From Perkinsus chesapeaki (taxonomy: Eukaryota > Perkinsozoa > Perkinsida > Perkinsidae), in assembly GCA_013115145.1 (NCBI GenBank), contig JAAPAO010000391.1, forward strand, positions 1 to 33,614: DNA of 33,614 bases. Direction: 5' to 3'. Positions within the stretch are counted from its first letter, which is position 1. Every line of letters starts with the position of its first letter. The notes beneath the pieces were generated by a model. It had not been told where the DNA came from. It searched no databases and saw nothing but the letters and a program-made list of their open reading frames with translations. Of the stretch, positions 20,489-30,212 are shown piece after piece. The position numbers and the translations under genes are program-made.

Positions 20489-20998
20489 TATACCCCTCCG
20501 AGTAGCTGTGAGTACGGAAAGGCCGAGTAGATGCCTTTTTAATGATACCGTTTCGTTATCACCTTGCGTATTGTGTTGTAATGTCCCTGTGGTGGAGGTC
20601 TGCGGGGAGCGTAGGTTTGATTGACAATGCGATGGAGCGGGGCGGCTGTTAAGCATTTGAGAGGGGTGAAGCAGCAACATGTGTTAGAAATGCAGGATAG
20701 GCTTTGGGGGCCTATGAAGGGAATGCCTGGTAATGATGGAAAAGGCTCATACCGCTCTTCTCTCAACGCCTTTATTTTGAAGGCCCCCCCTGTTGCATCT
20801 ACACTGATCCACATATGCTTAGCATAAACGGTGTTTTGCGCATAACTCGAGTACTGAGGCAAATCAAGTTCTGGATTTAGAGTATTATACTATGCTTATC
20901 GTGAAGTGTCTATACCGCTCCCTCCGCAACGCAGCTATCTTTCGGGAACCCCTAGGAGCGCCGTATCGAATGTCAGCGTATGCGTAAATCTTTTCAGG
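20489..20998 (+). other. Spacer with unresolved open frames
   Basis: Frames such as 20621-20827 (plus) and 20885-21082 (minus) are open but none joins in phase to the exon at 21001. The 5' part of the bL19m-like gene should lie here. An ATG at 20892 opens a basic, mitochondrial-presequence-like stretch (VKCLYRSLRNAAIF), but I found no splice that continues it correctly. Confidence 0.3.
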
Positions 20999-21604
20999 GG
21001 AGCGGTGGTTCCTGAAGCCGCTCGAGGGCCCAAAGTATGCTGAATGGTATTTCCCTAGTAAATACAACGTACCTGAATTCAAGGTCGGAGATTACTTTGA
21101 GATGCAAGCGGAGCGATATAAGAAAAGAGCTCATCCGGCTATGGCGAAGTTTGATAAGGTACTAAGGTCAGCTGGGAGGGTAGGGTTAGATATCTAGTCA
21201 AGTGGTTGATTATTGATGTTGACTTGCTGAACTCAGTTGTATAGATTCCGGGCTTTCCGATGCTTCTAGTGTAAAGGGGATCCTCAGTATTGGATGTCAA
21301 TTTGGCATGTGAATTTAGAGGAGAGTGAGTTTGAGATTACAGGGTGTTTACACGCTTATAGCGGCGGGATCATGGGGAGGGACGAAGACTACTGATAGGT
21401 GGAGTGTTGCTGGCGGACTGTATAGCCCGTTCCTGCTACGCTACGGCTCTTTAGAGCTCATTCTGATGGTAGGTGATGAATCGTATGTACAAGCGGAAGG
21501 ATGAGATAAAGGCATTCTTGGCCCAGCTTGACGAGGAGTCCTTCCGTAGCGAGCCAGCTTTCCAGGATCTCTATGCAATGTACCTCACACCAGGCCTCCA
21601 TTAG
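20999..21604 (+). CDS. Possible mitochondrial ribosomal protein bL19m, incomplete
   Basis: An exon after TTTTCAG (20998) encodes KYNVPEFKVGDYFEMQAER, resembling the bL19 entry (x-x-PEF.VGD.V.V). A later frame reads SVAGGLYSPFLLRYGSLELIL, like the bL19m ...LYNP.....I.. strand, and then KDEIKAFLAQLDEESF to TAG 21604. The central KOW-like part between 21160 and 21370 could not be assembled, and the last join needs either a 25-nt intron (GTAGGTG to TACAAG) or an indel. If correct it is a large-subunit mitoribosome protein encoded in the nucleus. Treat as a tentative, possibly damaged gene. Confidence 0.4.
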
Positions 21605-21633
21605 GGGTAGAGACCTGTTACAGGTATCGATTG

Positions 21634-23085
21634 ATGGACTCGGAAAGCCCGCTGTCTTTTGAAGTGCCCGAGAGGATCTACCGGGAAACCCCGCCGATGT
21701 TCGGCCCCGGTTATTCTTCGACAGTTGCTGACCAGTCCGAGGCTGCTGAGGAGGGAGGGGATTTGGACAGGGGTAGCGGTGTAGCGAAATGAGAGTTCTT
21801 AAGGCATCGGGTCAGACGCCGGACGAATGTTCGAGAAGGCCGCCGATGAGCTGGTGTTTTTGATGTCGTTGTTGAAAGATAATCTCGGCGATGTCGACTA
21901 CGCGAAGATTGATCGAAGGATTTCGGTGAGGGAGAAGCCGCGGAGATCATGTTGATGAGATTCTTAGATGCACGCTGGCAGCCAGGCGGAGGCTCGGGCG
22001 ATGGCGATGGACGCTCTGAGGGAGCACGAGATACCTATACCATGGTCTGGGGCCGCCGACGTCCGCATTGAATTTGGGGACACGGAGGTCGCCAGTGACA
22101 CAGGGCTTAATATTGTGGTGCGCGCGGGCGGAGGGGAACGTTGTGCTGCATGCCGTTTGGTGTAGGACGAGGGCTCGTCGGTGCGATCGCTGCTGGAAGA
22201 GGACAACCTGGAGGCTACAGCTGGCATGGAGGCATTGGGAGGGCTCACGGAGGAGGATATCTACCGGGAGAGTGGATATGATATGACAGCAGCTGCAACT
22301 CCGGAGCAGGAAGGTGATGGGAAGGGAGGAGAAATACTTGTTGGTCCAATCAGTTCGCAAAGTATATTGCCGAGGTCAACACCAATTCTGGGATTGTGCG
22401 AAATTCCGCATGCTGTTTGGTCTTTACGAAACCCTGGAAGGCAATGTTCTCTGCAGCGAACGAGTTCAACCTGCCACCAAGTGGGGAGTTCGACGCCGAG
22501 CTCATCGCCGTCGATGACAGCGGTCCGTTGGAGACTCCTGTTACCCCAGTCCGAACGCTAAAGCATGTCCAGCTCAATATGAGCTTTGGCAACTATGCTT
22601 TCTCGGAGAAGCAACAGACCGCCATGAAGAAGTTCCAAGTAGGTCGCGAATGAGCCGTGGGTTTTGACAAGGGAATTACTACGTTTTTAGAGCCAGCGGC
22701 GTCGGAGGGCTAGAATGAGGTTTAAGGAGATCATGTCCCCTTCAAACTCGGTACTCGAGGCGGAGGTTACCCTTTCTGACGGTTTACCATTTTATATAGG
22801 ACCTGGAGCCGGCCATACCGAAGCGTCAGCGCTTGTTCATGCAGCATCGTCACCGTTTTGTGGATCCACTCTTCCGGTAAGAGGAATGTCCTTGGTCTAG
22901 TAGGATGAGTCACGAGATTGCTCAGTCGCCGTCGATTGAAGTACATGGAGAGACTTACAACGGGAAAGACGAAGCCGAAGGAGAAGAAGTACCACGGTTA
23001 CTATATAGTGCATCCGGACAACAAGAAGCGATGGCCATCAAACCTGGGATCTGTTACCATCCCCTGGCCCAGTCCTTATCATTAG
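21634..23085 (+). CDS. Unrecognised multi-exon gene with basic C-terminus
   Basis: ATG 21634 begins an acidic N-terminus (FEVPERIYRETPPMF). A 31-nt intron (GTAGCG...CTTAAG) joins in phase to MFEKAADELVFLMSLLKD, a 42-nt intron leads to QAEARAMAMDALREHE, and another to SLLEEDNLEATAGMEALG. Towards the 3' end, KHVQLNMSFGNYAFSEK is followed by small exons that join in phase to give a very basic stretch (PKRQRLFMQHRHRF..RRRRLKYMERL) and YHGYYIVHPDNKKRWPSN, with stop TAG 23085. The basic tail suggests nucleic-acid or ribosome binding, perhaps a lineage-specific mitoribosomal protein; this is a guess. Between 22300 and 22500 all three plus frames are open, so the middle exon is undecided. It may be more than one gene. 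Confidence 0.5.
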
Positions 23086-23380
23086 AAGTGCGTTTGTTGC
23101 ATGCCAGAGTGCTTTGTTTCTGCATTAGAGGTCGTCTCTGGTGTTATCAATGGTTATCGGATGAAGTTGTTAACTATTGCTTGATGGGCTTATTTGGAGC
23201 TAAGGTGGAATCTTGGAATATCAGTCTTTGTGTGACACTCTGCAGCCGACAAGACGGTGTTCTTGTTACACTTCTTGGGACTGCTTTAGGCAATTTCAGG
23301 CGCTTTCATGCTCGGCAATTCGTGCTCAAATAAGAGCTTGTAGAAGCTTACGGGAATCTGAGATAGAAATTTCGAGAAAT

Positions 23381-23461
23381 GTCAGCTGTGGGGTTCGAAC
23401 CCACGCGTATCTCTCCACCAGAACTTGAGTCTGGCGCCTTAGACCACTCGGCCAAACTGAC
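23381..23461 (-). tRNA. tRNA-Leu (anticodon CAA)
   Basis: The minus strand folds into a cloverleaf of 81 nt. The acceptor arm GTCAGTT pairs with AGCTGAC with one G-T. The D arm has TGGCCGAGTGG. The anticodon stem CCAGA/TCTGG carries the loop CTCAAGT (anticodon CAA, reads UUG). A long variable arm (GGTGGAGAGATACGC) is typical of tRNA-Leu, and the T arm is GTGGGTTCGAACCCCAC. B box GGTTCGAAC is perfect. No intron. No TTTT run lies directly 3'; the nearest is a short TTTC. CCA is not encoded. Confidence 0.96.
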
Positions 23462-23664
23462 TGGTGGTCACCGAGACTTCCGCATCGGCCGGTCCTGTTA
23501 TTTTTCATATGGCATAGCCACTATGCGGTGTATGACGACCATTGGTGGTGCATCCATCAGACAAGACTCCTTGATAAATTCACAGTGACCACTTCTTCGA
23601 TTATTGTGGCAAACTACTGCAACTCTTACACGTATTCAGTTCATTTCGACTCCCCCTCCTTTCA

Positions 23665-24111
23665 ATGCTCGACATCGCTACCATTCTCGGTGCTATTGGC
23701 GTCTCTGATGCTCTGACCGACTGCAGGCAGAGTCCAGAGTAGGCCTCTAATGCACTTTATAGCTCATGAGGAATGCCCTTTGCAGATACAAGGCTCGTGG
23801 CAACATCTTCAATTCGGACTCTGAAGAAGAACCAGCTGCCCCGGAAGAGGTATCGAAATTCCTTGGATGCTGAGGGACATGCTTCAGGTCGCTGAGGACT
23901 CTTGGATGCCCTCAGCTGTGACAGACTCGAACGCATTCAGGAAGGCTCAGGATCTCTACGCTGAGATAGGCGCCAGAGTGAGCCTTTGGCGGGGCCCATT
24001 CACTTCTTTGATGCATTACAGGTCTCTGAAGCTTTCGATGCCATACCCGTTCCGGTTCTGGACCTGACTATGCCTGCTGAGAGACCAATGGGGAAGATCT
24101 CCAAGGCATAG
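23665..24111 (+). CDS. Small acidic protein, four exons, unknown
   Basis: Exons 23665-23738, 23786-23849, 23888-23977 and 24022-24111 join in phase with introns of 47, 38 and 44 nt. The product is about 105 residues. The start MLDIATILGAIG is hydrophobic, then YKARGNIFNSDSEEEPAAPEE is acidic and could be a CK2-type site cluster, then NAFRKAQDLYAEIGARVSEAF is a helix, and the end is PVPVLDLTMPAERP. Complete splice phase and codon character make a real gene likely. An ATG at 23766 inside the first intron gives an alternative shorter frame. I do not recognise the family. Confidence 0.6.
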
Positions 24112-24291
24112 AGGCATTTGGCGTCACAAAGCTATTATGAATGAAAGTTCACGTTGGCAAAAGCGCGCTTTTGTCCAATCATGTGTTGTTAAAAATCAGC
24201 ACCTGTTGAGTTGTGGCGAAACTAAGAGCTACGATAGAGGCGAAGAGCTGCACATGGATACCCAGTAGCTCTGTTTAATTTCATCTGTAGC

Positions 24292-25865
24292 ATGCCCAGC
24301 GGAGTTGACTCCTCAATGAGCACTGGGGAGCCTTCAATACCGCCGATAGAGATGCAAGTCCCGTCGAGTTCCTCCTCCCCTCCGGCTGCTGAGCAGCCAG
24401 CAGCTGCAAGTGGGCCAAGACTCTACCCACGACATCGTGTGCCGAGAGCCTTCCGGGACATTGATTGCCCCTTTCCTGAGGCCAGTAGCATTGACGGTGA
24501 GATCGGCCCCAGTGGTGTAGTGCATGCCGAGCCTCTCAGGACCTTATGGATGTATATCGTACCAACTGCTGGGTACGCAGCACAATACGAACGAGCTCGC
24601 AGTCTGCCTGCATGGTCTTAATGGCTCGAAGATGCTCTACTCCGATTTGGCCCAGGCGCTCTCTAGAAGCCGAATGGTGGGCTGACCGAGTGCTGGCTTT
24701 GGTTGATGGCTTGCACTGTTTCGTTGTCAGATTCTTACTTACGATATGTACGGTCACGGCCTGTCCAACGCTCCGCCTGTGGCGCACTGCCGGCACTTCA
24801 ATCGACATTGCTGCCATGATCGAGCTCCGTACGACTTGGACTTTTTTGTAGACCAGCTTCATTTCCTGTTGGACCAGCTACACCTACTTGACCGTGATTT
24901 AACCATAAGCCTCATTGGCTTCAGTTTTGGCGGGGCCGTCGCCATCAGCTTTGCCGACAAGTAGGATACATTCCTCCATGCTCTCCCAATCTCGTGGTTA
25001 GATACCCAGATCTTTGCCAGAGACTGGTCCTTCTCAGCCCCGCTGGATTCATCCCCCTCAAGCCCATCAGCTATCATTTCCTCCACTGTTGCCCTTGCTG
25101 CATCATCCCCCTAGCACAGCACTGCGCGTGCTCATGTATTTTTGCACGAGACAAGTTTGTTATGTCTCGCGAGCAGTGTGCGGAGGGAGAGGAGCCTCCA
25201 ACTGAGGTACCTGTAGTTTGCCGTCCCCTAATGTAACTGTAGTGCTCGCTGACAGGCCGAACTGGAGTGGCAAGATATGTTTTGGCGCCGAGTGGTATGG
25301 CAAACGTTGGTCAAACGTGACGGCATTTCGAGCAGCCTCGCTATCGTGGTAAGACAGCCAATGCAGCTCGTTATGAGACTAGCGTGCAATCTCTCAGGAT
25401 CGAGTACCTTTCTTCGACATGAGTGCGGAATACGGTCGTGTGGGGAAGCATCCGAGACCTGTTCTGCTCATCTGGGGCGTCAATGACACTGTAAATCCCT
25501 TAGCAGTCGCAACCACGGTAGAAGCGGTTGCCCGTTGTGGTGTCACTGCTTGCTTGCAGGTCAGAAAATTTTTTAGTAATGTGTATTTGCTCCGGATTCA
25601 AAACGCTGCTCATCTCACCCTTTGCGAGCAGCCAGTTGTTACCTGCTCATCTATCATCAGTTTTCTCAATGTAGTGATGCTTCATCTTTCCACGACCACT
25701 GAGAACCGCCGGCAGGTTCCTACCGACTTCCGTTTTAGAAGCGGCCAGCATGTGTCGACACCTGTGCGACAAGAAAGGATGATGGATGACGCTGGAGGCT
25801 CTACAACACGCTCCACTCGCTCGGGACTTCGAACCAAAGCTCGAGACGTGTTTATTCCGGTATGA
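24292..25865 (+). CDS. Alpha/beta-hydrolase (lipase/esterase-like)
   Basis: ATG 24292 starts a Ser/Pro/Ala-rich region of about 70 residues. A 64-nt intron ending at TACGCAG then leads to ELAVCLHGLNGSKML (oxyanion HG). Further exons give LTYDMYGHGLSN, LIGFSFGGAVAIS (nucleophile elbow G-F-S-F-G), YPDLCQRLVLLSPAGF, RPVLLIWGVNDTVNP (acid residue Asp) and IQNAAHLTLCEQP (catalytic His). That is a full Ser-Asp-His set. An intron at about 24960-25001 (starting GTAGGA, ending GGTTAG) restores the frame after FADK. A Cys-rich insert (HCCPCC) sits in the lid region. The 3' end is read to TGA at 25863-25865 and its last 50 residues look low-complexity. Substrate unknown; monoacylglycerol-lipase-like enzymes are one option. 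Confidence 0.75.
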
Positions 25866-26740
25866 GTTTCTCCACGCTGTAGCGTCACATTGTTTCCTGT
25901 CAGCGCCACGAGATACCGACAATGCATCGAGATCGGACACTTGAGTGCGATATAGAAACCAGCATAAATTACGCTGAAGCTCCGATGGTTAAAGTGGGGA
26001 TCTCTGAGAGCTCATCATCGATCGTCGAGCATGAGCAGGGCAAGTAGATGCAGCAACAAGCTCAAAGCTTCTGATATTCAATTGCTCTCGCTAAGACTGT
26101 CCTTATTAAGCCCTTGCCACATTGCACTGTACACTATAATATGACTGACTTGCTCATTTGTTGTGTTCGATTAGTTGTTATCGTTTTCGTTACTTCTCAT
26201 ATAAAACAAGGAACCGATTCCGGCTTGAACTTTACCTCCAAGTATATCACTACCTCCAAGTACCTCCAAGTAATAAATCACTATCTTTGTGGGAGAGTGG
26301 GAAGAGGGCGAAGGTATTGACCGACAGCCGGATGGCGGCATGTCTTGTTTGGCAAGACAGCCTCTCCCGATAAAGAAAAAAATGAAAGTCAGATTTCCTC
26401 GGACTCTCCAAGCTGAGATGAGCCTGAGTGTGTAAACCCGTAGACTCTTCAGTTATTGCAAAGGCGCACCTTCACAACTTTCCATTGCGGAAGGATTCCC
26501 ATCAGGAACCTCGCTCGCCCAGGGGCGTATTCGCGCAAAATACGCAATGCACAACTAAGCAGGCACAGACTCTCCCTGCACTACGCTTATTTACTCTACA
26601 CACAACAAGTTGTGCTCCGCACTAATAGTTACAGACCGTAGCTTACTGTTCTTTGTTCGCGCCGCACTTTCACTTGAACACAACGCCTATATACCCAAAC
26701 GTAACGAGTAATCGGCTTAGCCCGCCCTGGGGAACTGCCG
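25866..26740. other. Intergenic, short tandem repeats only
   Basis: No convincing exon was found on either strand. It separates a plus-strand hydrolase from a minus-strand glycosyltransferase, so it holds two converging 3' ends. A small repeat (TACCTCCAAGTA) occurs at 26233-26272. Confidence 0.4.
26233..26272. repeat. Three copies of TACCTCCAAGTA
   Basis: Copies at 26233-26244, 26251-26262 and 26261-26272; the last two overlap by two bases. A short local duplication with no evident function. Confidence 0.6.
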
Positions 26741-28406
26741 TCAACTCTTAGAGCACGATTTTCTTCGCCGGTTCCGTCGCTTCGCCGAGTAACTTCCCCC
26801 ATCATCTTTGTTGTTCACAGAATGTGCGCTAGACTCGGCAGCTCGTCTCTTGAACCAATCCTCGACCTCGGCGTTTCTCGTCGCAGGTTTTCTGACACCT
26901 CTAGCTTCCTTTGGCCGCGTGTCTCGCAACTTTGGTGCTAGTCGAGGTTTCCTCTTTTCGCAAACTTCTATAGCGTCTTGCAACGCTCGCAGTTTCGATT
27001 GAGATTTGTCATCGGACTTCCGGAGATCGCAAAGGCAATCTCGAGCATAGTTCAGCCAAATATCAAAATCAGGCCACTGGTCTTTGCACGCTGCGTCCCA
27101 GGGCTTATCGGTAACGAAGTGAATTGAAATCGGTTCAATGCCTAATAGGGATGACAATGCCCCTTAGCAAGCGCGATCAGCCCACCGCTCTCCTCGGCTT
27201 GCCAGTGGCGACAGCAAAACGATTCGTCCAAATGCCGCCACTCATTTCTGAATTGGAGGCTGATCAGCCACTCGTCCGGGCCAGCATTGCATTTGGGGTC
27301 GCCGCACCTGAACGACTAACTCCGCAGTGGAGTACACTTGCTCGCTGTGCATGCGGTATATTTTTAATTACAGATGTCGTCGGGCTTACTTGAAGACTTT
27401 CCGTAAAAGTCCCCCATACTGTGTGCTCGACGCTCAGTATAGCGCTTTGAGAACACCGGCAACACAATGCGTTATGCGAGGCCAGGAAGGAGAGCGCACA
27501 ACAGTGGATGTAGCTTCAGTAGCAGATGCCTGTCCAATTTAGAGGATCAGCCAAGTGAGCTAACCGAAGGACGCTAATATGGCATTCCTAGAACACCGAT
27601 GAAACCACTGGAGTAGGCAGCACCGGGAAGGAGGATGCGAGCAACTATAGTTCGCATTAGACATAGTGATCAGAGATGCTCCGCAGAAAAAGGCTCTAGC
27701 GCGCTATACAGATGAATAATTCTCGCACCCACCGACGAAAGCTATAGCGATATTTGCGACACAAAAATTGTCCCATTTCTTACTTTCCAACGTAACCCTC
27801 CTTATCCGAACTCTCAAGGGCTACTTGGTCTATACACTGTTGGAAGTGCTCTGCGCCAGTTGGGAGGACCATAAGGCAGCCACGCATACCGTAGGAGGTT
27901 ACCAATGCACTTTTCAGAGATGCTGATGGGACTTTGTCTCCGGTCTTCAGAGCTCGGAAGTGCGTAGGTCGACCTCCAAGTTTATTGGCTTCATCACTAC
28001 AGATTCCGGACGGTGCCGGTGCTGACAGGACTTCTGTGAATCTGTCGTTGACTACCAGCACATCGGCGTCAACAAGGACTACCTTATGGTAGCCTAGTTC
28101 ATGTAAATTGAAAACGTGCAATTTGGTAAGGCATGAATCGATCCAGTCGTCATAGTGAGCACCATACCGCTTCCACCGTTTACCAAGAGGCTCAGCTCGA
28201 ATTCGGTCGACCGGAACAACTCTATCAAATGCAAGGTGTAGAGCCTCCAGTCCGGGCATCGCTCGGTCTACTATACACACAGTGTGGAAGGGCACGGTGC
28301 CCGTACCACAGTGCTTCCGCACTGAGTAGGCCATCACCAACGCACCGGCTATGTAGGACGGGCTGCCCATCACTAGTGTCGCCATACAAACTTCGGGGAC
28401 AGACAT
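26741..28406 (-). CDS. GT8-family glycosyltransferase (glycogenin/GUX-like)
   Basis: ATG 28406 begins VCMATLVMGSPSYIAGALV, the GT8 nucleotide-binding start. It continues with KRWKRYGAHYDDWIDSCLTK and GYHKVVLVDADVLVVND, which holds the DxD metal-binding motif (DAD). Exon 1 ends at a GTAAG donor near 27783. Downstream exons in phase include a tiny one (27418-27390), one with AGPDEWLISLQFRNEW (27307-27186), and the last from 27141 with ISIHFVTDKPWDAAC, the GT8 H-x-x-x-x-KPW block. The tail is basic, rich in Lys/Arg and Ser, to 26741. GT8 enzymes transfer sugars from UDP-sugars with retention. No transmembrane segment is obvious, so it may be cytosolic (glycogenin-like). At least one exon between 27783 and 27418 is missing from this model. 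Confidence 0.78.
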
Positions 28407-28507
28407 AAATACGAGCTGCTTCGAGCGGCACAATCGGACAACTCAGAAACGCAACAGTGAGATAATCTCAACGATGATGAATTTGAGACTTGTATAAGCA
28501 TGAGCTT

Positions 28508-29026
28508 TCATTCACCCTCTGATTCTCCATCTTCATTTCCCAAATCAGCTGCAGCTGCTTGTGGCGGTTGCTCGACTGTACCACGTCCATCACCAGAAGT
28601 CTCTTTGAAAGCCCAGCGATAGGCCCAGTTACGGTACTTAGCCTGGAGACAGTACACAAGAGAGCATTCGAGACATTCAGATACCAGCTGGACAACCAAC
28701 GGAATGGAAAGATGATGACCCCTCACCATCGTGCTTTCACTATCAGTTCCAGTAGGCTCGATGATTGCGTCCACCAATGCCTTCCTGGCGGCCATTGTAG
28801 TGTCCTTTTTGGATCGGTAAGGTGTTTGAAAGGTGTAAGCGAGTACAGTTGGTAACTGAATGGTGAATCTAGATTCACAAAGTAGCATTGCTAGTAGTAA
28901 TGCTCGCTCTATGATGGTGGTGGTATACCTGACTGAGAGGGCTCGGATCCCAAGGTGGTCTAACACATACGCGAGGCTTGAACAGCCCAGGAGTCGCCTA
29001 AGATTTCCAAATGAATCTAGCTTCAC
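28508..29026 (-). CDS. Membrane-associated protein, possibly PEX11-like
   Basis: Three exons join in phase: an upstream one to 28929 (SFGNLRRLLGCSSLAYVLDHLGI), 28855-28741 (YQLYSLTPFKHLTDPKRTL, then SSSLLELIV) and 28687-28508 (ECLECSLVYCLQAKYRNWAYRW, then an acidic tail). Introns are 73 and 53 nt. The unspliced frame is also open over the whole region, which is misleading. The layout of amphipathic helices around DHLG is reminiscent of peroxisomal PEX11 proteins, but no diagnostic motif is clear, so this is a weak suggestion. The start codon lies upstream of 29026 and is not identified. Confidence 0.4.
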   Translation of the reverse strand: MKLDSFGNLRRLLGCSSLAYVLDHLGIRALSVRYTTTIIERALLLAMLLCESRFTIQLPTVLAYTFQTPYRSKKDTTMAARKALVDAIIEPTGTDSESTMVRGHHLSIPLVVQLVSECLECSLVYCLQAKYRNWAYRWAFKETSGDGRGTVEQPPQAAAADLGNEDGESEGE

Positions 29027-29059
29027 AGATACAAGATTCGCACTTCATCACCAACTTTG

Positions 29060-29798
29060 ATGTGAGTTCTTTTATCTTTAGGTATAACTGGTAAAGGCAG
29101 CAGTTGGGAAACCTAGTACACTCATTAGTGTGGATTCTACGACGACACGTAGGCGCTCACTCTTCCTTGTCGGCCGTGGGCTGGCTTGCTTCTTGTCCGC
29201 TTTGTTTTCTCTGTGGAATCTACGATAAATAGAGCACACAAGTCTACGGTCGACTGCCGGCAGTGTTCGTGGTCATGAAGAGGGTAGACCCCCACGGAGT
29301 AAGCGTGATCTACCCCCTACCTTTAACGGACCTCTCTGGCGATCGCTTAGCTCTTGGGCTTTCACGACGCCGCCGGCCTGCATTGATTACCGGAATACCA
29401 GAGGAGCACTTAGCGTCAATTTTAAACCTCGCTTCTTTATTCCTCTCTTCTGGTGTCTCGCCTTCGCTTTCCCACTGCCTTCTGTTGTCAGACTGCGTGA
29501 TGCCTCTCCTTGCTCCTAGATGCCACGCTGTCCCCCACAATAGCGTTCTTCACGCTCATGTTCTCTTACCATGGAACTGCTGAACGGGTCGTCCATAGAG
29601 GACGAGTCAAAGTGACCAGAAATATCGCCACTCGAACTGGAAAACCCATACGGGCATGAGCCAGATGGATCACTTATCTCCGTGGTCGTATCTTGATGAT
29701 AATATGCAGATTCTACCTAGGGCTTATACGGCCTATAAGCCACTAACTACTAGTGACTAATACAAAACCTAACCTATGCTACATAGGCTTCCAGTTGG
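29060..29798. other. Stretch without a confident gene
   Basis: Open frames at 29263-29583 (plus) and 29310-29540 (minus) overlap. The minus one encodes an Arg/Glu/Ser-rich tail and could be an SR-like exon, but no partner exons were found. A hairpin lies at 29721-29741. Confidence 0.3.
29721..29741. repeat. Short hairpin
   Basis: GGCTTATA and TATAAGCC (8 bp) surround a 5-nt loop, in a non-coding spacer. Could be a terminator-like or random structure. Confidence 0.4.
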
Positions 29799-30044
29799 TC
29801 ACAATATAGCCTTGGAGTTGAGACCAGTCTTACTTCCCAGCCCAGCGTCGGAGCTGCCCCAAGAATCGTCGTTCTTACTGCCGGGTGCCGAAGGAGTCGG
29901 CAGCTGAAAATATGCCACGTGTGATGCATGACAACTCCGGCTTTGGGTCAAAATCGGAGATTCGCCCAGGAAGTGAACGATGCTTACTCTTGGCAATCCT
30001 CCTCTAGCCTTCAGCTCACGCAATCGAGGTACTAAAAGTGACAT
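29799..30044 (-). CDS. Short exon pair, maybe the 3' end of the upstream gene
   Basis: The frame reads MSLLVPRLRELKARGGLPR, then an 84-nt stretch with GTAAGC and TTTTCAG ends, then a Ser/Gly/Asp-rich tail. The 84 nt are a multiple of three and open, so splicing changes length but not frame. Upstream bases (EELSGI) are also in frame after a CAG, suggesting that this is a terminal part of the gene at 30213-31508 rather than a separate gene. Confidence 0.35.
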   Translation of the reverse strand: MSLLVPRLRELKARGGLPRVSIVHFLGESPILTQSRSCHASHVAYFQLPTPSAPGSKNDDSWGSSDAGLGSKTGLNSKAIL

Positions 30045-30212
30045 TATACCGCTAAGCTCTTCACTGTAATGCTGGATTCTAAGCAGGATTGTTGGTTAAA
30101 GCTCTAACGAATGAAGCAATGGCGTACGTTCGACGCAAGGTATCCTCGTCCAGCGTCCACACCAGGACATCATCTGCATGGGCATCCGAATGCTCCAGTC
30201 CATCACTGGCTA

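Noticed and set aside
26808-27002. Plus-strand ORFs across 26.8-27.4 kb
   Set aside because: They are antisense to the GT8 exons, which have family motifs and consistent splice phases.
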